The position numbers were made by a program, and so were the translations under genes. 64,000 bases of DNA. It comes from Spartobacteria bacterium UBA695 (GTDB lineage Bacteria; Verrucomicrobiota; Verrucomicrobiia; Chthoniobacterales; Chthoniobacteraceae). Shown here piece by piece: positions 16,648 to 28,412 of this stretch. The stretch spans positions 186,001-250,000 of the forward strand of contig DBMP01000025.1 of NCBI GenBank assembly GCA_002298145.1. The letters run 5' to 3'. Each line of letters starts with the position of its first letter. Position 1 is the stretch's first letter. The notes below the pieces were generated by a model. The model was not told the origin of the DNA, searched no databases, and saw only the letters and a list, made by a program, of their open reading frames with translations.

Positions 16648-19641
16648 TTACTGCCGCATATTCGCCTTGCGCGTTCTCTGGAACCCAATAAGCATTCCCA
16701 TTCCTCCGATAATTATCGCCCACGTGCTCGGTTCGGGAATCACGGCCAACGTGACATCGTTAGCAAGGGCTCCGGAATCGGAATTCATATTATAGTAAAT
16801 CTGATATTCGATCCCCGCATACGTAAAGCTGCTGTTGGCAACTGTCTGAAGCTCTCCATTTACGTAAACCGAACTGAACGAACCGCTAACACCCACATCT
16901 CCGGAATTCAATATAAGCGTGACCTGATCCCCGATTCTCGTCAACCCGGTGAGGGTGGTCAAATCCAACGTTCCATTGAGCGTCACTAAACCGCCGACCT
17001 CAATTCTGGAATAATCCACTCCCGCAGTCGTGCCGCTAACCGCCAAAGTCAGCAGCGACGATGCCTTCATTGTAAAATCGCCGCTAATTCTGGTAATCCC
17101 GCTGCCCGGAGCCAACGTGCCGCTTAGCTCTACCGAACCCTCAATCGCTCCAGTCCCGGTCAATAAGCCAGCCACGCTCATATTCCCGGCCGCTGTCCCT
17201 GTATTGGTTAGCGTAGCTCCTGCGATGACCGAAATGGTGCCGGCGGAGGTGACGACTCCAGTTAATGCGGTGTTGCCGCTTTGCACCGTCATCTGGCTCG
17301 CCGTGATCGTGCCACTTAACTGGCTGTTTCCATTCAGCGTCGTTGATCCGACCTTCAATCCGCTGCCGTTTACAACGCCACCTTGGACCGTCACGTTCGC
17401 TGTTGTCCCGCTACCGGAGAGGGTTTTTCCGCTCTGTATGGTAATATCCGATGTGATAATCCCATCGTTTGCAATGTTTCCATTGAATGCCCTTGCCGTG
17501 GCTGTTGCGCCGCTATGGAGCGTGGCGTCGTTCTCAAACGTCAGACTGCCTGAAATCGAACCGTCGGCCACCACGTTGCCATTCGTTGTTCCACTCCCCG
17601 CGAGAACGGCTCCGACACCGACACTCAATGCTGTATTCGCAAGAGTGCCGTTGATACTGAGCGTTCCGCCGCTGACGACGGTGGCTCCGGTGTAAGTGTT
17701 CGCCCCATGGAGAACGAGATTGCCGCCAGTAACACTTAACGCGGTCTTTCCAGCGCCGTCCTGAATAACGCCGCCAAATGACCCTCCGTTGTTCACCGTC
17801 AATGTGGCGGCTGCGCCGCTATTCGTGATGAGGTTGGATCCATTGGTCCCGGTACTGTTGAGCGTTGCCACAACCTGGCCATTGCCGCCAAGATCAAAGG
17901 TCCCTCGGCTGTTGTCGGTACCTCCTAAAATGAGATTGGTACTAGTCGGCAAGGCACCGGAAGCGTTGCCATTGATCAATACGCCGCCGCCATACACCCA
18001 GGTGGGACCGTTATAAGTATTTTGAGCCGTCAGCGTCGTGGTGCCGCCGGTTATATAAAGATCCGAGTTGGTGTTGTTGCCGCTGATTGTTCCGGTCACC
18101 TTAATTCCATTCGCACCTCCATCCAGCGCCAGAATCGTTCCGTTCTTTACCAAAGATCCCGAGAGTGTCAGCAATCCGCTGCCATTATTCTGTACGGTGT
18201 TCAATCCATTCCCCAAGGCATAGATATTTTTGTCCAGCGTTCCCGTGCTGCCCTTGTATTGCATCGTGCCGGAGCTGGTTGCCGCCACCCCGAGATTGAC
18301 GGTGGTTCCAATACCGAGCGATTGCCATATTATGCCCGTCGCTACCGTTTTGATAGCCAGCACGCCGTCGGCGATGGTGGTAGGGCCGCTATAGGCGCTG
18401 GTTCCCGAAAGGTAAAGTGTGCCAGATCCTGTCTTAGAAAAATTTAGAATCTTCGTTGCACTGGCATCTTTCAGTATCCCGCCATAGGTTCCAGAGCCCA
18501 CCGTAAACGTAGCTATTCCGGAGTTATTGATGACAGTGCCGCCACCGCTAGTCCCATCCATCAATACTGCAACCGTCTGATTTTGTCCCTGAAGGTTGAG
18601 CGTTCCCGATTGGCTAATATAAAGCGTTGTCCCCACCGGGAGCCTGTTGGAGCCTGAAGTGAGAAAGAGGACCCCTGAATTGATCGTCGTCGATCCGGTG
18701 TAAGTGGAAATCCCCGAAATGCTCCAACCGCCATTGCCATTCTTGACAATCGAAGTGGCCCCGCCGGAATCCGTCACGGCGGCGGAAAGGGTGCCACCGG
18801 CGGTTTGAAGTCCGCCGGTCGTTCCCGTCAAAGTCAAAGTGCGCGCTCCGCTGCCCGTGTATCCAAAGGCCGGCGCTGATATTCCCCAACCTGTCCCGCC
18901 CGAAGCATCCAGCGTGGCTCCGTTCGTTCCGATCGAAATGATTCGGCTCGATAGTTGAGTCGCGGCCGTTCCTGCATATTGAAGCGTGCCTCCATTAATA
19001 ATAATATTGGGGTTGCTGGCGTTGCCATTGGCTGCGGAGCCGATACTGCTGGCAGATCCCCCGGCCGTCCACAAGGTGATGCTCAAAATCCCGGCGTTGA
19101 TGGTGGTGACCCCGGTATAGTTATTGGAGCCCGAAAGCAAAAGCGTGCCGGTCCCTGATTTTGTCAAACCGCTTCCCCCTGAAATGATCGCGCTGATGGC
19201 AGCACCTGCGTTAACAGAGACCGAATTTCCGCCCAGCGTCAGCCCGTAAGGCCCGGAGCCGGGGGCGATATTATAGTTACCGCTGGTCGCCGCATTAAAT
19301 ACAATGCCGCCAACCGTTATATTTGAGCCGAGATTGACCACGCCGGCTGCGCCATTGCCACTGCCAAAGACCGCAGTATCGCTGTTGGCGTTATTCCAAG
19401 GGGAATCCGCTGCGCCATTGCTCCAATTGGATGCGATTGTGCTCCAGAGGCTGGTTGAGCCATCCGTTGGCGCACTTGGTGAAGAGCCGCTGTTATCCCA
19501 GGTTACTACCGCACCAGGGGAATCACAGGCGAGCAAAAGCCCGAGCGCGACCACAACACGCCGGTGATTTGCCGAAAAAACAAGGTTCTCAAAGGAGCTT
19601 TTATTTAGGGAAAAGAGTTTCGATTCGGGGGTAAATTTCAT
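16648..19641 (-). CDS. autotransporter-associated beta-strand repeat protein with PEP-CTERM anchor
   Basis: A 997-residue secreted protein. After a signal peptide (hydrophobic near residues 28-44, VVVALGLLLACDSPGA) it consists almost entirely of Gly/Thr/Ser/Asn-rich beta-helix repeats. Many carry the 'LTKSGTGTLLLSGSNNYTGVT' type of unit known as autotransporter-associated beta-strand repeats; others read 'GANTYTGATVVSGGTLSI'. The C-terminus is PEPSTWAIIIGGMGML plus an Arg-rich tail, a classical PEP-CTERM sorting signal needing an exosortase that is not in this window. No autotransporter beta-barrel is present. It probably decorates the cell surface. It has its own terminator and is divergent from the second LacI gene. 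Confidence 0.88.
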   Translation of the reverse strand: MKFTPESKLFSLNKSSFENLVFSANHRRVVVALGLLLACDSPGAVVTWDNSGSSPSAPTDGSTSLWSTIASNWSNGAADSPWNNANSDTAVFGSGNGAAGVVNLGSNITVGGIVFNAATSGNYNIAPGSGPYGLTLGGNSVSVNAGAAISAIISGGSGLTKSGTGTLLLSGSNNYTGVTTINAGILSITLWTAGGSASSIGSAANGNASNPNIIINGGTLQYAGTAATQLSSRIISIGTNGATLDASGGTGWGISAPAFGYTGSGARTLTLTGTTGGLQTAGGTLSAAVTDSGGATSIVKNGNGGWSISGISTYTGSTTINSGVLFLTSGSNRLPVGTTLYISQSGTLNLQGQNQTVAVLMDGTSGGGTVINNSGIATFTVGSGTYGGILKDASATKILNFSKTGSGTLYLSGTSAYSGPTTIADGVLAIKTVATGIIWQSLGIGTTVNLGVAATSSGTMQYKGSTGTLDKNIYALGNGLNTVQNNGSGLLTLSGSLVKNGTILALDGGANGIKVTGTISGNNTNSDLYITGGTTTLTAQNTYNGPTWVYGGGVLINGNASGALPTSTNLILGGTDNSRGTFDLGGNGQVVATLNSTGTNGSNLITNSGAAATLTVNNGGSFGGVIQDGAGKTALSVTGGNLVLHGANTYTGATVVSGGTLSINGTLANTALSVGVGAVLAGSGTTNGNVVADGSISGSLTFENDATLHSGATATARAFNGNIANDGIITSDITIQSGKTLSGSGTTANVTVQGGVVNGSGLKVGSTTLNGNSQLSGTITASQMTVQSGNTALTGVVTSAGTISVIAGATLTNTGTAAGNMSVAGLLTGTGAIEGSVELSGTLAPGSGITRISGDFTMKASSLLTLAVSGTTAGVDYSRIEVGGLVTLNGTLDLTTLTGLTRIGDQVTLILNSGDVGVSGSFSSVYVNGELQTVANSSFTYAGIEYQIYYNMNSDSGALANDVTLAVIPEPSTWAIIIGGMGMLIGFQRTRKANMRQ

Positions 19642-19927
19642 AACTCAATGGGGTTTGATGTCTTTTTTATTTAATTTTTACATGTCGGCAAGTCTTTTTT
19701 ACATCGCATTTTACATCCCGGGCTTGAAAATTCAAAAAACACAGATGAGAACAAGGTTTTGAGGGATTGAATTTGTACAGCTCGCTACGATGATCTCGCA
19801 AGCATCGCCACAAATATCAGGATCTTTGAGGCTGGGATTAAGGGCGCAAATCCATGGACAATCGATATTTAAAGTTGACTTTGAATATTTTTGACATCAA
19901 ATTTTTACAAATCAAGAGTTCAATATC
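19642..19927. promoter_or_regulatory. divergent promoter region between PEP-CTERM gene and second lacI
   Basis: A 286-bp A/T-rich divergent intergenic region. TTTTACAT occurs three times on the plus strand, at 19676-19683, 19697-19704 and 19709-19716. TTTTTACA appears again near 19903. Next to the LacI start are two small palindromes: AAAGT-TG-ACTTT (19871-19882) and TTTGA-CA-TCAAA (19890-19901). The latter contains the TTTTGACAT shared with the other lacI upstream region. These are plausible operators for the LacI pair; no binding evidence can be drawn from sequence. Confidence 0.4.
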
Positions 19928-21046
19928 ATGACGAAACCCACGCCCCCCAAAAGACGCATCGGCTTGGCTGAAGTTGCTGAAGCTGCAGGAGTTTCGCCTT
20001 CCGCAGTCTCTTCAGTATTTCGCAGCCAGGATGGCAAGGGGCGAGTCAGCGAAAAAACCCGAGCGGCCATCATTCAAGCCTGTCAACGGCTTCGCTATAA
20101 ACCCCTCCGTGGCACTCCCTCCGCCACGCTTCCTTCCAAATGCAAAGATTATTGCTTTGGCTTGTCATCGGAAGCCGGAACCAATTTTCGTACGGGGTAT
20201 TACGCTGACCTTATTGGTTGCGTGACCGATGACATTCTCGAGCGGGACGGGCATTTTAATTTGTGCCGGTTCAGCATAGAAATCGACTACTTGAGGCATC
20301 CGGAGCAGCTTCCTCTCCCCATCCGTAACCATACCGTCAAAACGCTATTTTGCGCGGGCTGTCCCAATCTGACTTTCATTGATGCCCTGCGGTTGCGAGG
20401 AATCTCCATCATCTACTTTGGCCGGGACATCTTATTGAGCGGAGTCACCTCGATCCTCCCTGACTATGCAGGTGGAGCACGTTCTGCCATCGGGCATCTT
20501 ATCGCATTGGGGCACCGCCGCATCATGATTGGAGCGGGGCCATTTACCACCGCAAGTTACAATGCCTTGGCTCAGCGGTTGAGCATCGAACAAACGTTGA
20601 AAATGCACCGGATTGACTTGGCAGGCGATTGCATCTGCTTTTCAGATCCGACCATTGAGGGGGGCCGTGTCGTGCTGGAAAAGTTGATAAAGCAGGGAAA
20701 CCGGGCAACAGCTCTCTATTGCATCAACGATGCCATGGCCGTGGGCGCTATTCTCGAGGCACGGGAGCGTAACATCCGGATACCGGAAGATCTGAGCGTT
20801 GTCGGTTTTGATGACATCCAGTTTTCGGGAGTCTTTACGCCTCTTTTGACGACCGTCCATGTGCCGATCGACGAGATCGCGAGACGAGGAGTTAAGGAAA
20901 GCGAAAAGTTGGCTGCCCATCCCGCAGCCCTCAACGCTCCACATCAATCCATCGTCCTGCCGACCCATTTGATCGAACGGCAAACCACCAGGCCCTTGGA
21001 TGTGCTTCAACCCAGGAGACCCGGAGCGTTGATCGTCTCCCGCTAA
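19928..21046 (+). CDS. LacI-family transcriptional regulator (second paralogue)
   Basis: A 372-residue LacI/GalR regulator. The DNA-binding helix-turn-helix is IGLAEVAEAAGVSPSAVSSVFR at residues 11-32. The recognition helix SPSAVSSVFR is identical to that of the regulator at 12.8 kb, so both may bind the same operators. The sensor domain ends with GFDDIQFSGVFTPLLTTVHV. It stands first in a plus-strand group with an alpha-L-fucosidase and an SGNH hydrolase, and divergent from the PEP-CTERM gene. Fucose or a fucosylated sugar is a reasonable but untested effector. Confidence 0.93.
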   Translation: MTKPTPPKRRIGLAEVAEAAGVSPSAVSSVFRSQDGKGRVSEKTRAAIIQACQRLRYKPLRGTPSATLPSKCKDYCFGLSSEAGTNFRTGYYADLIGCVTDDILERDGHFNLCRFSIEIDYLRHPEQLPLPIRNHTVKTLFCAGCPNLTFIDALRLRGISIIYFGRDILLSGVTSILPDYAGGARSAIGHLIALGHRRIMIGAGPFTTASYNALAQRLSIEQTLKMHRIDLAGDCICFSDPTIEGGRVVLEKLIKQGNRATALYCINDAMAVGAILEARERNIRIPEDLSVVGFDDIQFSGVFTPLLTTVHVPIDEIARRGVKESEKLAAHPAALNAPHQSIVLPTHLIERQTTRPLDVLQPRRPGALIVSR

Positions 21047-21124
21047 TATAATGGCACTCCTGACATTCGAAATGAATTCCAGGAAAAAACGAAACCCGCT
21101 ACCCACAACACTCCTTTGCAAAAT

Positions 21125-22411
21125 ATGCTAGACGCTTGGTTCAACGATGCAAAATTTGGAATTTTCCTGCATTGGGGAATTTATTCCTTGGGCAATACCC
21201 GTGAATCCTGGGGGTTTTTTCGAGGGGAGATTTCTCATGCCGAGTATATGGCTCAGGCGAACGAATTCACGGCATCGAAATATGACCCGGATTCCTGGGC
21301 ATCGTTATTTACCGAGGCTGGAGCCAAATATGCCGTCTTGACCACCAAGCACCATGACGGTTTTGCGTTGTGGGACACCCAGTTAAGCTGCCTCAATGCC
21401 AAAGATGCTTCACCCGCCAAGCGCGATCTCGTCGGTCCCTATTGCCAAGCCCTCCGCAATCATGGTCTTAAAGTCGGCCTCTATTATTCGCACCTTGATT
21501 GGTCCCATCCCGATTACGCAAGCGTTCTTCCACACCCTCCGATGCCGGGTGATACTCCGGAAAAATATCACAACGCATTTGCCTATCCCCAAGGTGCCGA
21601 GAATCCCGCGGCATGGGAAAGATTTTTAGCGTTCCACCGCGGACAATTGAAAGAACTCTGCACCCGTTATTCGCCGGATCTACTGTGGTTCGACGGCGAT
21701 TGGGAACGGAGCCCGCAACAGTGGCGATTCGAGGAATTAAGAAACCAACTTAAGCATTGGAGCGACGGGGTTATCGTTAACAGCCGGATGGGAGATTACG
21801 GCGACTATGGCACCCCCGAACAAGCCATCCCCATCGCCCGGCCTGACGGGCCATGGGAGTTTTGTGTCACGATCAATGACTCCTGGGGTTATCGCAAAGA
21901 TGACCACAACCACAAAACCGCCCGTCAATGCATCCGTATGCTGGCGGAATGTGCCGGAATGGGTGGCAATCTGCTTTTGGATGTCGGACCCAAGGCCGAT
22001 GGGACCCTCCAAGCTGAACACGTTGAAGTCCTGAAAGGGATTGGTCGGTGGACCAAGAAATATGGTGAAGCCATTTATGGCACGGTCGCCGGGCTGCCCC
22101 CCGGGCACTTTTATGGCACCTCGACTCTGAATAAAGAGACCACCGTGCTTTATCTTTTCTGCTTTGACCGTCCGTACGATCAAGTAGCTGTGAAAGGAAT
22201 TCATAACAAAGTTCGGAGAACAAGCATTCTCGGAGGAACCGAAGCGCCCCATCGAATCGTTGGCGGCGCTGGCTGGCTCAACCTCCCGGGCGTTCTATGG
22301 ATTGACGTTCCGGAAGAACAACTCGATCGCGATGCAACCGTGATCAAAATCGAGTTAGAGGGGCCGCTTAACTTATATACAGGCAGCGGTCATGCCATCA
22401 CTCAAAACTAG
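21125..22411 (+). CDS. alpha-L-fucosidase, GH29 (second copy)
   Basis: A 428-residue GH29 enzyme. Landmarks are FGIFLHWGIYS near residues 11-21, VLTTKHHDGFALWD near 71-84 and LLWFDGDW with likely nucleophile Asp190. It keeps the usual C-terminal beta-sandwich and lacks a signal peptide, so it should act in the cytoplasm. The ATG at 21125 is used; a TTG three codons upstream would add three residues. It is clearly a different subtype from the fucosidase at 9.3-10.5 kb. That suggests two fucosyl linkages or a fucosylated substrate broken down in steps. It is 78 bases after lacI and 41 bases before the SGNH hydrolase gene. Confidence 0.92.
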   Translation: MLDAWFNDAKFGIFLHWGIYSLGNTRESWGFFRGEISHAEYMAQANEFTASKYDPDSWASLFTEAGAKYAVLTTKHHDGFALWDTQLSCLNAKDASPAKRDLVGPYCQALRNHGLKVGLYYSHLDWSHPDYASVLPHPPMPGDTPEKYHNAFAYPQGAENPAAWERFLAFHRGQLKELCTRYSPDLLWFDGDWERSPQQWRFEELRNQLKHWSDGVIVNSRMGDYGDYGTPEQAIPIARPDGPWEFCVTINDSWGYRKDDHNHKTARQCIRMLAECAGMGGNLLLDVGPKADGTLQAEHVEVLKGIGRWTKKYGEAIYGTVAGLPPGHFYGTSTLNKETTVLYLFCFDRPYDQVAVKGIHNKVRRTSILGGTEAPHRIVGGAGWLNLPGVLWIDVPEEQLDRDATVIKIELEGPLNLYTGSGHAITQN

Positions 22412-22452
22412 TTCCTCGGGGGATGCTTCTTGCTAACGCCCCCAAATGCTTT

Positions 22453-23331
22453 ATGAACCAAAAGTCACCTTCACTTATCTTATTAGCCTGCCTGGCGTTA
22501 TGCAGTCTAGCCACTCCAGGAACGGCCAATGACCTCTCTTTGCAAAACGGCCAATCCATTGCATTTCTGGGGGATTCGATTACCGCGCAAGGGGTCAATC
22601 CAGGAGGATACGTCCGCCTCGTTATCAGCGGTTTGGAGGCAAATGGAATCAAAGTAACGCCGATTTCCGCAGGTGTTTCTGGTAACCAATCGGAACAAAT
22701 GCTGGGGCGTCTCGAACAGGATGTGCTCCGCAAAAAGCCGACCTGGATGACCCTCAGCTGCGGAGTCAACGACGTCTGGCATGGCGCTAAAGGCGTGCCG
22801 CTGGATCAGTACAAAAAAAACATCACTGAGATGATTGATCGCTGTCAATCCGCCGGGATTTCAGTCCTGATCATGACCGCCACCATGATCCAAGAAGATC
22901 AGTCCAACGCCCTCAATCAACAGTTGGTGGCGTATAACGATTTTCTCCGGAACTTGGCCAGGGAAAAGCATTGCCGGTTGGCTGATTTAAATGCAGAAAT
23001 GCAGGAGGCGCTCAAAGAACCATCTGCGAAACCGACCGGGCGCTTTCTGACCATTGACGGCGTGCACATGAACCCCGCCGGAAACGAAATAATGGCGATT
23101 GGCGTTCTTAAGGGCTTTGGACTTGATGGCCCGCAAATTCAAAAAGCGGAAAAGCAGTGGCTCGATGCTCCCGACGGCTGCGAAGTTCCCATTAAACTGC
23201 GGATGACATTGCAGGAATTCCAACAATTCAACGCAAAGGCAAGTCAGCTGAATCGTCCGGTTGCTGATCTCCTCGAATCGGAAATAAAGGAACTCCTGAA
23301 AACCACTTTGAAACAGCAGCAGCAGAAATAA
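22453..23331 (+). CDS. secreted SGNH/GDSL hydrolase
   Basis: A 292-residue SGNH-family hydrolase. The four blocks are visible: IAFLGDSIT with the nucleophile Ser, the Gly of AGVSGNQS, the Asn of CGVNDVW, and the catalytic Asp/His pair of DGVHMNPAG. An N-terminal signal peptide (SLILLACLALCSLATPGTAN) follows the ATG at 22453. An ATG ten codons upstream is possible but would put a polar stretch before the signal. Such enzymes commonly deacetylate polysaccharides or act as carbohydrate esterases, which fits a role in removing acyl groups before the GH5 and GH29 enzymes. The exact substrate is unknown. Confidence 0.85.
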   Translation: MNQKSPSLILLACLALCSLATPGTANDLSLQNGQSIAFLGDSITAQGVNPGGYVRLVISGLEANGIKVTPISAGVSGNQSEQMLGRLEQDVLRKKPTWMTLSCGVNDVWHGAKGVPLDQYKKNITEMIDRCQSAGISVLIMTATMIQEDQSNALNQQLVAYNDFLRNLAREKHCRLADLNAEMQEALKEPSAKPTGRFLTIDGVHMNPAGNEIMAIGVLKGFGLDGPQIQKAEKQWLDAPDGCEVPIKLRMTLQEFQQFNAKASQLNRPVADLLESEIKELLKTTLKQQQQK

Positions 23332-23388
23332 GTCGCCTATAATTCGTGTGGATCAATTAGCCGGCAATTCGTGCTTCGACCTCCGCAC

Positions 23389-23541
23389 TCCGCCTTTACC
23401 AAGGCACCGCGTGCGAAGTTCTATATGGCGGCCAAAAGGAACTGCGTCAAAGCCATGCCCGAGGGGCCCTGGAAGCAAGCCGTGCAAGCCTTCGAACAAG
23501 CCAAGGCGCAAGTGCGTTCGCTAGTCGAGTCCCCCTACTGA
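23389..23541 (+). pseudogene. IS5-type transposase C-terminal remnant
   Basis: A short frame without a start reads ...KFYMAAKRNCVKAM, PEGPWKQAVQAFEQAKAQVR and SLVESPY, then stops. This matches the region of IS5-family transposases just before the conserved 'VEHPFHVVKNLF' block, but the expected continuation with the catalytic Glu is lost. No start, no N-terminal two-thirds and no terminal repeats are visible. It lies between the SGNH gene and tRNA-Thr, at the right edge of the low-GC region. The family call comes from memory of the pattern. Confidence 0.5.
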
Positions 23542-23690
23542 TCTGTCATGGATGACACAGGCGGGCACGATCCGCAACTCAATCAAAGTAGGTCATTTTA
23601 GTTGCACCATAATGCCACTGAGTTCGCAATGACGAGAGTTTCTTGAATGGAACGCCTTGCGCACGCTGTTTATTTCCAGTTATTTAGAAC

Positions 23691-23766
<76 letters not shown>

Positions 23767-23798
23767 GATTGGGCTCTTTTGCCTTCTCTCTCCCCCTA

Positions 23799-23828
23799 CA
23801 AAAGGGCCGGGGTAGGATGCCCCGGCTC
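23799..23828 (-). terminator. intrinsic terminator of the ribonucleotide reductase gene
   Basis: A GC-rich stem (GCCGGGG / CCCCGGC, extended by two pairs) with a 7-base loop is followed by TTTTG on the minus strand. It is about 40 bases after the reductase stop codon and before tRNA-Thr. Confidence 0.7.
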
Positions 23829-23869
23829 TTCCGTTTGCGCAAGTCTATTGCGACGCTTTCAGCGCTCTT

Positions 23870-26995
<3,126 letters not shown>

Positions 26996-27275
26996 GGGGC
27001 TTTCCTTAGGTTAAGCTTGTTACGGGGTTGTTGCGAATTTTTGAGAGTGAAAAAAACCGGATATTTGGCCTGGAAGCCGTGAATAACCGGTGAACATCTA
27101 AAGAGCACCCCTGCTACATCGTGTTGGGGTGAGTGCGGGAAATAACACAACATCTTGTGGTTTCGAACAAGTCTAAAAATCCGAAAAATTTCCGTAAAAA
27201 CCCATTTTGGGCTTGCCATGAGCCCCCCCCTTTTCCTCTCCCACGGCATCAAGTTTCGAGCCCTAATTCCTCTTT
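26996..27275 (-). promoter_or_regulatory. upstream region of nrdJ
   Basis: This A/T-rich leader of roughly 280 bases on the minus strand contains the NrdR-like box described separately. I looked for the conserved cobalamin-riboswitch B12 box and did not find it, so B12 control at the RNA level is not supported. AAGGAAAGCCCC precedes the ATG and contains the ribosome-binding site. Confidence 0.5.
27145..27160. promoter_or_regulatory. NrdR-like box upstream of nrdJ
   Basis: The 16-mer ACACAACATCTTGTGG is a near-perfect palindrome of the form recognised by NrdR, the ATP/dATP-sensing repressor of ribonucleotide reductase genes (consensus close to ACACwAtATaTwGTGT). It lies about 150 bases before the nrdJ start. 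A weaker match (CTACATCGTG core) is at 27111-27126, 34 bases away centre to centre, slightly longer than the usual 31-32. The nrdR gene is not in this window. Confidence 0.65.
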
Positions 27276-27318
27276 AAAAAAACCGGCGCGTGCGGCAACT
27301 AGAGGCCTCACGCGCCGG
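27276..27318 (-). terminator. intrinsic terminator of the manganese catalase gene
   Basis: A perfect 10-bp stem CCGGCGCGTG / CACGCGCCGG with a 16-base loop is followed by seven T on the minus strand. It lies 65 bases after the catalase stop codon. Confidence 0.85.
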
Positions 27319-27382
27319 AAAATTTCCGTTTTGACGCCAAACTTGCTTCAATCTGGCGATTGCTCGCTGTTTTAACAGCCTG

Positions 27383-28192
27383 TTAACGCCCCGGCTGATG
27401 CGGCTTCGGGATCACCCCGTGGCCGGTACGCCCTGCCCGCGAGTGGGCGGCAGCGCCCCCGGCCTCGCCGTCGTGCGCCAGGGGGGTGACGCTCGGGAAA
27501 CCGGGTGCGTCGACAAAATCCCAGTCCGCTCCCTCGTTCCAGGGTCCGCGCTCGTCGCTGCCCGCCTCGCCCCGGCCGGTGGAGTCGTTGAAGTAGACGT
27601 TGACGACCTCCTTCATGGGCGGAACCTCCCCGATGGAGAAAATATCGCGCCCAATGCTGTCGAGCGCCTTCTGGAAGGACTTCATGTGCGTGATCTCGCG
27701 CGACATGAGGAAGTTAAGGGCGTCGAGCGTCCCGGCGTCATCGGTGTACCCGAGGAGGCGCTCGTAGACGATCTTAGCCCGGGCCTCGGCGGCGATGTTG
27801 CTGCGGAGGTCCACCTCCACTTCGCCGGTGATTTTGAGATAATCAGCCGTCCACGGGTTCCCGGCAGAGTTGTGTAAACAGACGCCGCCGCCGCCCGCGA
27901 TGACGATGAGCGGATCGGAGTCGACGCTTTCCGCCCGGTTCTTCATCGGCTTGAGGTGGGCCCGGGCCAGCGTGCCGACCACTTCCAGGTGGCTGAGCTC
28001 CTCGGTGCCAATGTCCATGAGGAGGTCCTTAATACCCGCATTCTCGCAGTTAATGCCCTGGATGGTGTACTGCATGGCCGCGGCCAGCTCGCCGTTGGCC
28101 CCACCGAACTGTTCCAGAAGCATATTGCCAAAGCGGGGATCGGGCGTCCCCACGTTGACGGTGTACATGAGCTGTTTGATGTGATGATACAT
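27383..28192 (-). CDS. manganese (non-haem) catalase
   Basis: A 269-residue dimanganese catalase that breaks down hydrogen peroxide in the cytoplasm. The four-helix ferritin-like core shows the metal ligands in order: Glu35 (ANGELAAAMQY), Glu65 and His68 (GTEELSHLEV), Glu136 (IAAEARAKIVYE) and His169 (MSREITHMKSF). The C-terminal tail is Gly-rich and polar, as in other family members. AGGAAAACC before the ATG can serve as ribosome-binding site. It appears to be a single-gene transcript with its own terminator. Confidence 0.95.
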   Translation of the reverse strand: MYHHIKQLMYTVNVGTPDPRFGNMLLEQFGGANGELAAAMQYTIQGINCENAGIKDLLMDIGTEELSHLEVVGTLARAHLKPMKNRAESVDSDPLIVIAGGGGVCLHNSAGNPWTADYLKITGEVEVDLRSNIAAEARAKIVYERLLGYTDDAGTLDALNFLMSREITHMKSFQKALDSIGRDIFSIGEVPPMKEVVNVYFNDSTGRGEAGSDERGPWNEGADWDFVDAPGFPSVTPLAHDGEAGGAAAHSRAGRTGHGVIPKPHQPGR

Positions 28193-28342
28193 GGTTTTCC
28201 TGTTCCTCTTGTTTAGTTACGGGCGGCACCCTGCGGAGACAACCAAAGGGGGAAAGGCCACGCCGACGTATAAAAAATACGGAAGGAATTCCACCGCCGG
28301 GGGTGCCAGTACTGCCGAGAACCGAACCGGCGGCAAGCGGGC

Positions 28343-28385
28343 AAAAAAAAAGGCGGCCGGAGAGTTATGTCCCTCTCCGACCGCC
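28343..28385 (-). terminator. intrinsic terminator of the PVAE-repeat protein gene
   Basis: A 13-bp stem with one mismatch (GGCGGCCGGAGAG / CTCTCCGACCGCC), followed by nine T on the minus strand, lies 28 bases after the stop codon of the upstream gene. Confidence 0.85.
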
Positions 28386-28412
28386 GCGTTTCCCCCCTAT
28401 ATTTGTTTTGTC

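Noticed and set aside
26996..27275. Cobalamin riboswitch before nrdJ
   Set aside because: The conserved B12 box and the expected core helices were not found in the leader.
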